The position numbers and the translations under genes were made by a program. From Arcticibacterium sp051269965 (GTDB lineage Bacteria; Bacteroidota; Bacteroidia; Cytophagales; Spirosomataceae), in the NCBI GenBank assembly GCA_051269965.1, contig JBNMFK010000035.1:1-18577 (forward strand): DNA of 18,577 nucleotides, written 5' to 3'. This document shows, one piece after another, positions 1 through 6,743 of this stretch (position 1 is the first letter of the stretch; each line of letters opens with the position of its first letter). The notes under the pieces are model-generated. The model saw only the letters and a program-made list of their open reading frames with translations. It did no database searches and had not been told where the DNA came from.

Positions 1-426
1 ATGAATGATACCATTAATAAACTCTATGCCACCGAAACAAGGTTGAAAAAAGCTGCAAACCTAGCCACAGTAATTTCATTGATCATTGTTTTGATGGGCA
101 TTTTAGGCATTGTTTCGCTTAATATCTCCAAAAGAACAAAGGAGCTAAGCATTCGAAGAGTTTTGGGAGCATCTCTGAAATCTATCAATTGGCTTTTCCT
201 CAAAGAATTTATATTCCTTAAGCTTGCCGCTCTTCTCATAGCTATGCCGCTCACCTACTATTTAGTAAACCTTTGGCTTCAAAACTACGCCTATCATATT
301 TCTATCAATCCTACTACTTTTGCTTTCGTTGCTTTACTATTTGCCCTTTTAGTGACCTTGATTGTGGGTATTCAGGTCTTTCTAGCAAATAGAAGCAATC
401 TTATAGAACATTTAAGAAGTGAATGA
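1..426 (+). CDS. FtsX/MacB-type ABC transporter permease, C-terminal part (5' end outside window)
   Basis: The 141 residues visible are the last part of a large permease. A short periplasmic tail comes first. A membrane helix follows at about residues 20-42, then the cytoplasmic coupling helix with the motif RTKELSIRRVLGAS (about 45-58), two more hydrophobic helices (about 70-90 and 103-128), and an end in LRSE. The complete permeases at 675 and 9180 have the same three-helix C-terminal layout and the same KEIGVRKVLG-type motif, so the apparent start at position 1 is internal and the gene should run roughly 650 codons upstream. It belongs to the family that couples ATP hydrolysis in a separate ATPase to work on substrates at the periplasmic face. 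The substrate cannot be read from the sequence. It is the first visible member of a same-strand array. Confidence 0.9.
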   Translation: MNDTINKLYATETRLKKAANLATVISLIIVLMGILGIVSLNISKRTKELSIRRVLGASLKSINWLFLKEFIFLKLAALLIAMPLTYYLVNLWLQNYAYHISINPTTFAFVALLFALLVTLIVGIQVFLANRSNLIEHLRSE

Positions 427-543
427 CTAGAATTCCGTGACGGGAGAGTATATTCTTTATTAAAGGAAGTAGCTCGCTACGCTTACTATTATCAATCGTG
501 AACAAAACCTTAAACTTCTACATCTGTCCGTATCAGACCCGAC

Positions 544-559
544 TGTTCGCTTTCGGACA
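544..559 (+). promoter_or_regulatory. Dyad TGTTCG-N4-CGGACA, candidate enhancer-binding site (copy 1)
   Basis: The site is an inverted repeat with one mismatched pair around a 4-bp centre. The same dyad recurs exactly at 6553-6568 and in degenerate form at 3084-3099. In each case a TGGCAT element starts 69-71 bp downstream, which fits an upstream activating sequence at about -90. A second, weaker dyad (525-539) sits about two helical turns upstream. Confidence 0.65.
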
Positions 560-614
560 AATTGCTTTACTTACGAAAGTATCAAAATCTTGATTATAAG
601 TAATTTATATCATA

Positions 615-630
615 TGGCATGGTGTATGAA
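615..630 (+). promoter_or_regulatory. Sigma-54-like -24/-12 promoter element (copy 1)
   Basis: TGGCATGGTGTATGAA matches 9 of the 12 defined positions of the sigma-54 consensus TGGCACG-N4-TTGCW. The -24 GG is intact and the -12 GC is GA. It would start transcription near 640, about 35 nt before the ATG at 675. A near-identical element occurs at 3153 (14 of 16 bases). Confidence 0.5.
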
Positions 631-674
631 TTCTTTATTGGTATAGTTATCAAAAGCATAAAGTAAAGACTCAT

Positions 675-3068
675 ATGATTAAGAATTACCTGAAAATCGC
701 GTGGAGAAGCCTACAAAAAAACAGGGCTTATGGTGTCATAAATATTACCGGGCTTATGCTTAGCATTGCGGCCAGTATTTTACTCTTCTCCTTTATTTCG
801 TTTCATTTAAATTTTGACAGTTTTCATCCTGATAAAGAAAGGGTTTATCGAATTGTTACTAAACAAAAACGCGATGTAGTTAACTATCAGAGGGGCGTAC
901 CGAGCCCATTGGGGGCTGTGCTTAGAGAAGAGTATGATTTAGATCAAGACATTGCCCGCATGGTAACTTTTGATGAACTCCAAATAGATGTCAATCGAGG
1001 AAACGAGAAGCTCCGCTTTGTAGAAGAATGGGGTGTCGCCTTTGCAGAACCATCTTATTTCAGAATTTTCAACTATCCCCTTCTTTTTGGCAGTATTACC
1101 AAAGAATTTGAGGAGCCCAATAAAGCATTTATCACTGAATCTGTAGCCAAAAAATACTTTGGAGAGGCTCAATCTGCCATTGGTCAATCTATGAAAATGG
1201 ATAATACATTAGACTTCACAGTGATAGGTATCTTAAAGGATTTGCCAAAAAATACAATTCAGAAAACAGAGGTTTTCCTGTCTTACAACACCCTCAAAGA
1301 ATATTCTGAATGGTATATCTCCCCCGACTCTTGGGGTGGCATTTCTTCTTCCATGCAGTGTTTTATTAAGCTAAAACCTGGTGTAAATCCAGAACAAGTA
1401 GAGCTAGCCATGGCTCCATATCCTGCTAAATACAGGCCACAGAGCACTAACATTCATACGTACCTGCTTCAGCCATTGAATGATGTGCATTTTAACGCCA
1501 GCTATGACGGCGTGATGCCAGCTAAAACCCTTTGGACACTAGGGCTAATTGCTTTGTTTTTGATGATTTCTGCGTGCCTTAATTTCGTAAATCTTGCTAC
1601 CGCCCAAGTTCTAAATAGGCTGAAAGAAGTGGGAGTTAGAAAGACGCTTGGAAGCAAAAAAGGACAGCTTTTTTGGCAGTTTCTCACAGAGACCTCATTG
1701 ATAGCTTTTGTGGCTACCATTTTGGGCTACGGTTTGGCTTATGCACTACTTCCTTCGCTAAATGAGCTTTTTGATTCTTCTATTAGCACAGACGTATTCG
1801 TTAGCTTTAACGTAATAGGCTTTGTCTTTGCCATTTTCATTATCTCCACATTCGTTTCAGGTGCTTATCCAGGTTTACTACTATCAAACTTTAAACCTAT
1901 AAAGGCTCTTAAGGGTAATTTGGCTCAGGTAAATGTGGGTGGCATAAATCTTAGAAGGTCGCTTATTATTATTCAGTTTGTTATTTCACAAGTTTTAATT
2001 ATTGGTATGCTTGTAGTGGTAAAACAAATACAGTTTAGCCAAAACGCCGACTTGGGTTTTGAGCAAGAGGCCATTGTTCTCATACCTATCGCTGCAGGTT
2101 CAGAATCCAATGATATTAAACTGTTCAAAGAACAGCTAGCATCCAAGGCATCCATTTCATCTTCTACGGTTTGCATGGGAGCTCCCGCTTCTAGTAGTAA
2201 CTGGAGCACTAGTATCATTTTCGGGAATAAAACAGAACAAGAAGATTTCCCACTAAGTATCCGAGGTGGTGATGAGGGCTACTTGGAAACTTTTGGCCTT
2301 GAGCTTCTCTCTGGAAGAAACATCAGACCTGCGGATGCCTTAAATGAGGTTTTAGTAAATGAAACCTTCTTAAAAAAAATGAACTTTGCCTCTTCCGACC
2401 AGGCCATTGGTCAATTAATGTCTGTAGCCGGAGAGCCTAATGTAGCTATAGTAGGCGTAGTGAAGGATTTTCATGATAAATCTATGCACGGCGATATCTC
2501 CGCCATAGGTATTGGGTCCTCACCAGACATGCAATGGAATTTTGCCGTAAAACTAAATCCTGCCAATATATCAGCCGGTCTATCGGATATTGAAGATATT
2601 TGGAATACTAATAACCCAGAGTCCATTTTTACATACGAATTTGTAGATGAGTCCGTGAAGGAATTTTATAAAACCGAGCAAACCATGCTTAGCTTAGTTC
2701 AGCTCTTTACCATCATAGCCATCTTTATTGGAGCCATGGGTCTTTATGGATTGGTTTCGTTCATGGTGGAGCGTAAAACAAAAGAAATAGGCGTACGGAA
2801 AGTTTTAGGAAGTAGTACGTCTTCTATTTTTTGGCTGTTCGGAAAAGAATTTAGTCTACTTATCTTAGTCTCTTTCGTCATTTCTGCTCCTATAGCTTGG
2901 TGGCTGAGCAAGCAGTGGCTGGAAGACTTTAAGTTTCAAATTGAAATAGAGCCGAGCCTCTTTCTTATGGCTTTGGCACTTTCTTCTGTCATTGCATTTA
3001 TTACCATAAGTTTTAAAGCTGCTAAGGCGGCGGCTATGGATCCTGTGAAGAGCCTTAAAAGTGAATAA
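675..3068 (+). CDS. FtsX/MacB-type ABC transporter permease
   Basis: This complete 797-residue permease has the duplicated MacB_PCD-FtsX layout common in Bacteroidota. The opening is KNYLKIAWRSLQKNRAYG and the first membrane helix lies at about 20-45. A large periplasmic domain (about 50-280) is followed by three helices of the first FtsX module (about 285-410), with the coupling motif RLKEVGVRKTLGS at 315-327. The second half repeats this: a helix near 425-450, a second periplasmic domain to about 665, and a last FtsX module with ERKTKEIGVRKVLGSS near 698-713, ending in DPVKSLKSE. It should sit in the inner membrane and move substances from the periplasm or outer leaflet when paired with an ATPase, but no ATPase is nearby. 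A dyad and a sigma-54-like element precede it, so it probably starts its own transcript. The substrate is unknown. Confidence 0.93.
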   Translation: MIKNYLKIAWRSLQKNRAYGVINITGLMLSIAASILLFSFISFHLNFDSFHPDKERVYRIVTKQKRDVVNYQRGVPSPLGAVLREEYDLDQDIARMVTFDELQIDVNRGNEKLRFVEEWGVAFAEPSYFRIFNYPLLFGSITKEFEEPNKAFITESVAKKYFGEAQSAIGQSMKMDNTLDFTVIGILKDLPKNTIQKTEVFLSYNTLKEYSEWYISPDSWGGISSSMQCFIKLKPGVNPEQVELAMAPYPAKYRPQSTNIHTYLLQPLNDVHFNASYDGVMPAKTLWTLGLIALFLMISACLNFVNLATAQVLNRLKEVGVRKTLGSKKGQLFWQFLTETSLIAFVATILGYGLAYALLPSLNELFDSSISTDVFVSFNVIGFVFAIFIISTFVSGAYPGLLLSNFKPIKALKGNLAQVNVGGINLRRSLIIIQFVISQVLIIGMLVVVKQIQFSQNADLGFEQEAIVLIPIAAGSESNDIKLFKEQLASKASISSSTVCMGAPASSSNWSTSIIFGNKTEQEDFPLSIRGGDEGYLETFGLELLSGRNIRPADALNEVLVNETFLKKMNFASSDQAIGQLMSVAGEPNVAIVGVVKDFHDKSMHGDISAIGIGSSPDMQWNFAVKLNPANISAGLSDIEDIWNTNNPESIFTYEFVDESVKEFYKTEQTMLSLVQLFTIIAIFIGAMGLYGLVSFMVERKTKEIGVRKVLGSSTSSIFWLFGKEFSLLILVSFVISAPIAWWLSKQWLEDFKFQIEIEPSLFLMALALSSVIAFITISFKAAKAAAMDPVKSLKSE

Positions 3069-3083
3069 ACCATAACAAACATC

Positions 3084-3099
3084 TATTCAGTATCGAACA
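3084..3099 (+). promoter_or_regulatory. Dyad TATTCA-N4-CGAACA, candidate enhancer-binding site (copy 2)
   Basis: This is a diverged copy of the 544 and 6553 sites. It shares with the 6553 site a preceding CRAACA half-site exactly 8 bp upstream (CAAACA at 3076). It lies 69 bp upstream of the TGGCAT element at 3153, immediately after the stop codon of the permease at 675-3068. Confidence 0.5.
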
Positions 3100-3152
3100 T
3101 TATTTTCCAAAGAAACTGAATTAAATAGCTGAACTATAGCAATTTAATAAAA

Positions 3153-3168
3153 TGGCATGATGTATTAA
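3153..3168 (+). promoter_or_regulatory. Sigma-54-like promoter element (copy 2)
   Basis: TGGCATGATGTATTAA has a good -24 half and shares 14 of 16 bases with the element at 615. The -12 GC is missing, so it matches only 8 of 12 consensus positions. The predicted start near 3178 would lie about 38 nt upstream of the GIN-domain gene. Confidence 0.35.
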
Positions 3169-3215
3169 ACTATGAAAGTAGTATTGAATAAAAAGGAATT
3201 TTAAAATGAATAATT

Positions 3216-3932
3216 ATGAAACACAGAACAAACCTTTACAAAATCATCGCATTGGCTTGCATGGTATTATTAGGAGCTATTAAAGGCTTCGCTCAAACTA
3301 GTTTAGGACACTTTAACAAGGTGACCGTTAACCCGAACATTGAAATTGTGTTTAGACAAGGAAATCAAGAAAATGTTAGGATAGAAAAGGCCAACATTGA
3401 CAAGCATAAAGTCTTGATAGAAACAACTAACGGTAGACTTAAACTGACAATCAAAGGCTGGAATGAAAAGAAGGGATACAATCCGCACAATGGCACTAAA
3501 GCCTCATTAGTGGTAACTTATAGGAATATAGAAGAACTTATCCTTAAAGGCGACCAAGAAATAATATTTGAAGATGCACTAAGGACAGAAGATTTCAAAC
3601 TGAATATCTATGGCGACTCTGAAATCACGCTGAACGAAGTTCACATAGACAATCTTGAAAGTAACATTTACGGCGATAACACCCTAGAAATCAAGTCTGG
3701 AAATATAGCATATATGGATTATACGGTCTATGGTGATTGTACCATAAATACTAGGGGCGTAGACAATTACGAAACAAAAATTATGGCTTTTGGTGACGCT
3801 GATTTTGACATTAGTGTCACGGATTATCTAAAAATAAATGCTTTAGGAGATACCTATGTTACCTATAAAGGTAATCCAAGAGTTAACAAAGGCTTATCAT
3901 TAGGTGATACTATTATTAGAAGAGCTAGGTAG
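3216..3932 (+). CDS. Exported GIN-domain (DUF2807-like) protein
   Basis: The 238-residue protein starts with a signal peptide (positive start KHRTNLYK, hydrophobic core, cleavage after FAQ near residue 27). The rest is a beta-rich repeat protein of the head-GIN/DUF2807 type, beginning with the family-typical 'GHFNKVTVNPNIEIVFRQG'. Short beta strands are separated by a recurring glycine turn, written here as Gly-Asp seven times (KGDQEI, YGDSEI, YGDNTL, YGDCTI, FGDADF, LGDTYV, LGDTII). Many relatives carry G-S-G at this turn. The biochemical role of the family is unknown; periplasmic or surface location is inferred from the signal peptide. AAGGA at 3193-3197 is 9 nt from an out-of-frame ATG at 3206 that opens a 25-codon frame, and 19 nt from the chosen ATG. 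The 3216 start is kept because it gives the signal peptide. Confidence 0.85.
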   Translation: MKHRTNLYKIIALACMVLLGAIKGFAQTSLGHFNKVTVNPNIEIVFRQGNQENVRIEKANIDKHKVLIETTNGRLKLTIKGWNEKKGYNPHNGTKASLVVTYRNIEELILKGDQEIIFEDALRTEDFKLNIYGDSEITLNEVHIDNLESNIYGDNTLEIKSGNIAYMDYTVYGDCTINTRGVDNYETKIMAFGDADFDISVTDYLKINALGDTYVTYKGNPRVNKGLSLGDTIIRRAR

Positions 3933-4097
3933 CTTTTTAAAGAAAAATGAGGGCTGAGGCAAAATTTGAACCCCTGTCTTCTATTCTTCTGTGCCCCACA
4001 TAAAGTATAATATGAAACCTCTCAATGCTTAGAGCTAGCTGCTAAAAACAAATGCTATCCTTCTATGAGTTAAGAGTTAGAATAAAATGAAAACGAA

Positions 4098-6528
4098 ATG
4101 CTAAAAAATAACCTCAAAACGTCATGGCGTAGTCTAAAAAGGCAACCCTTTTTTACCTTCCTAAATACTTTTGGCTTGGCCATTGGTATGGCTGGAGCTT
4201 TGCTCATCTCTCTTTACATTTATGATGAGCTTAGCTTCAATAAAATGTTTTCAGATTCAGATAGAATCTATCGCATAAATGCAGACATTAAATTTGGAGG
4301 TATTGCCCAAGAGTTTGCCGTAACTCCGGCACCGATGTCGAGAACTGTTAAAAGAGATTATTCCATAGTAGAGCAAGTAACTCGCTTCAGGACCCAAGGA
4401 AGCGTCTTAGTTAGGCAAACAAATGAAATAAGAAACGTAAAAGAAGATCAAAGCACCTATGTGGATTCAACGATGTTCGACATGTTTGGAATTGAACTTT
4501 TGGTAGGCAACGCAAAAACTGCCCTAGTTGAACCAAATACAGTGGTATTGTCACTTGAAGCTGCCAACAAGCATTTCCCATTAGAGTCGGCCTTAGGCCA
4601 AAGCCTTATTTTAGATAATAATGAGACGTTTAGAGTAACCGGTGTTCTGCCTGAATTACCAGAAAACTCATTTATAAGCGAATATTCTATTTTCATGGCG
4701 ATGTCTGGATGGGAGAATGCACAAGATATGGATGTATGGGGTAGCAATAACTTCAACACCTATGCTAAAATCATCCCTTCGGCAACTAAAGAAGACTTTC
4801 AGTCTTCTCTCGATTTACTATTTGATAAATATATTGTCCCATATGATCAAGCCGTGATTCCCGGAATGACCAAGGAAAGTTTTGAAGAAGCTGGTAATTA
4901 TATTAGGTACTCGCCGGTGGCTCTTGCTGATTTGCATTTATCTGGAAATAGAGTAGCCGAAATGTCTCAAAATAATGATAAACAAAGCATCTATATTTTG
5001 TCTTTTGTTGCCCTCTTTCTAATTGTTTTGGCGGTAGTTAATTTTATGAATTTATCTACTGCCCAGTCGCTTAAGCGAGCTAAAGAAGTAGGCGTTCGGA
5101 AAACCCTAGGGTCCAGTAAATCTAGGTTGATATATCAATTTTTGATAGAGTCTAGCCTAATAGCCTTCATTGCTTTGGCCTTTGCACTTCTGTTTGCCAT
5201 AATTTCATTGCCTTCCTTTAATGAGCTGTCAGGCAAAAGTTTATCGATGCCGTTTGCAAACCCTTTTTTCTGGTTAATTCTTTTAATATCTGTATTAGCA
5301 CTTGGAGTATTATCTGGCTCCTATCCAGCCTTTTTCTTGTCAAAGTACTCGGCTGTGAAAGTACTCAAAGGTGGAGGCGAAAACAGTTTGGCTGGAGGAA
5401 AAATTAGAAGTTCTTTAGTTATTTTTCAGTTTGCTATTTCGGTATTTCTTATCATCAGTACAATAGTGGTTTTTCAACAATTGAGCTATATCCAAAACAA
5501 AGATTTGGGATATCAAAAAGAGCAAATTCTTATCATTGCAGACGTATATGCAGCTGGTGAAAAAGTCAACTCATTTAAAGAAGAAGTGAAGAAATTAGGC
5601 TTAGTACAAAATGCAAGTTTGAGCAGTTACTTACCTACTCCATCAAATCGTTCTGATTATGGTTTTCAGTTAGAAGGAGCTGAGCAAGCAGAAGAAACAG
5701 TGCAACTTCAATACTGGCGAGTGGATCATGAGTATATCAATACATTAGGAATTGAAATAATTACAGGTAGAGCCTTTGACAAGTCATTCCTCACAGACTC
5801 TTCAGCGATCGTTTTAAACGAATCCGCTGTAAATCTACTCCATATGACTCCCGAAGAAATTATCGGGAAAAGGCTTACTAGTTTTGATGATAACGCTATT
5901 CCTCATACTGTGATTGGTGTGACAAAAAACTTTCATTACGATACATTTAAAGACGAGATTGGAGCCTTAAGCTTCGTTCTTGGAAGTTTTTCTACCAAAT
6001 TAATAGTCAAACTATTGCCAGGTGAATTCACTCAAACTATCACTAGTATAGAGGAAAAATGGGAGACCGTAGCAGCAGGTCAACCTTTCAATTATTACTT
6101 TTTAGATGATTCCTTCAATGATACTTATCAATCAGAGAAAAAGCTTGGTAGTATCTTTATGGCCTTTACCATATTATCCATTTTGGTAGCCTGCCTAGGT
6201 TTGTTTGGCTTGGCAGCCTTTTAATGCAGATAAACGTAGAAAGGAAATTGGTGTTAGAAAGGTTATGGGGGCTTCAGTAGGTCAAATTACTTACAGGCTC
6301 ACGGTTGATTTCTTAAAGTTAGTATGTGTAGCTATATTGGTAGCAATACCATTAGGGTACTTCACCATGAACAAATGGCTTGAAGATTTTTCCTATAGAA
6401 TAGATATAGCTTGGTGGGTTTTGGCTCTAGCTGCCTTCTTGGCCCTTTTTATTTCCATATTGACGGTAAGCTATCAAAGCATAAAGGCAGCTATAGTGAA
6501 TCCCATAAAAAGCCTAAAAAGTGAGTAG
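4098..6528 (+). pseudogene. FtsX/MacB-type ABC transporter permease interrupted by a single-base frameshift
   Basis: Frame one reads 708 codons (4098-6224) and ends at TAA just after a T4 run at 6219-6222. The next frame continues from AAT at 6223 to TAG at 6526-6528. The intact neighbour at 6744 has three T at this spot and reads GLFGLAAFNAEKR; removing one T here gives GLFGLAAFNADKR. The restored protein would be about 810 residues, like its neighbour. The 708-residue product keeps both periplasmic domains but loses the last coupling helix (KEIGVRKVMGAS) and the final two membrane segments. The downstream 102 codons stay open and conserved, so the break is recent, an assembly error, or bypassed: UUU-UAA allows P-site tRNA-Phe to slip +1 onto UUU. 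No stimulatory AGGGGG sequence is seen. No dyad or sigma-54-like element precedes it, so it may depend on read-through from the GIN gene. Confidence 0.85.
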
Positions 6529-6552
6529 ACTCTAGCGAACATACCGAACACC

Positions 6553-6568
6553 TGTTCGATATCGGACA
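6553..6568 (+). promoter_or_regulatory. Dyad TGTTCG-N4-CGGACA, candidate enhancer-binding site (copy 3)
   Basis: Both half-sites are identical to the 544 copy with a different 4-bp centre (ATAT). Additional direct CGAACA half-sites lie at 6536-6541 and 6545-6550, making a cluster right after the stop codon of the frameshifted permease. The TGGCAT element at 6624 is 71 bp downstream, the same spacing as copy 1. Confidence 0.65.
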
Positions 6569-6623
6569 TTTACGACCACCTAAAAATACCGTAAATAACT
6601 TATAATATGATCATTAAGCAACT

Positions 6624-6639
6624 TGGCATTATTTAGGTA
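6624..6639 (+). promoter_or_regulatory. Sigma-54-like promoter element (copy 3)
   Basis: TGGCATTATTTAGGTA is preceded by T, so it reads TTGGCAT. It keeps the -24 half but has a weak -12 half (7 of 12 consensus positions). The conserved 71-bp distance from the dyad is the main reason to call it. The predicted start near 6650 gives a leader of about 94 nt before the ATG at 6744. Confidence 0.35.
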
Positions 6640-6743
6640 ATTCTTAATCATAACCAAGAGCATTATTTGGTTAATGCTTGAATTGCTCTTCAGACAATTA
6701 TGAAAACCTAGTATATCCTCTAAGGCTATCAAACCTACATTTT

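Larger units (their letters stand above)
427..674. other. Intergenic regulatory gap between first and second permease
   Basis: No gene is supported in these 248 bases. The gap holds a 16-bp dyad at 544-559, a degraded second dyad just upstream (TGTCCG at 525-530 facing CAGACC at 534-539), and a sigma-54-like element at 615-630. A short GTAGC-TC-GCTAC inverted repeat at about 470-481 follows the upstream gene, but it has no T-tract and is only a weak terminator candidate. Confidence 0.6.

Noticed and set aside
3933..4097. Fourth dyad and sigma-54 module before the permease at 4098
   Set aside because: No TGTTCG/CGGACA dyad or TGGCA element is present in this gap.
6678..6743. Upstream TTG start adding 22 residues to the permease at 6744
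   Set aside because: The extra residues have no counterpart in the tandem twin, whose start aligns exactly with the ATG at 6744.
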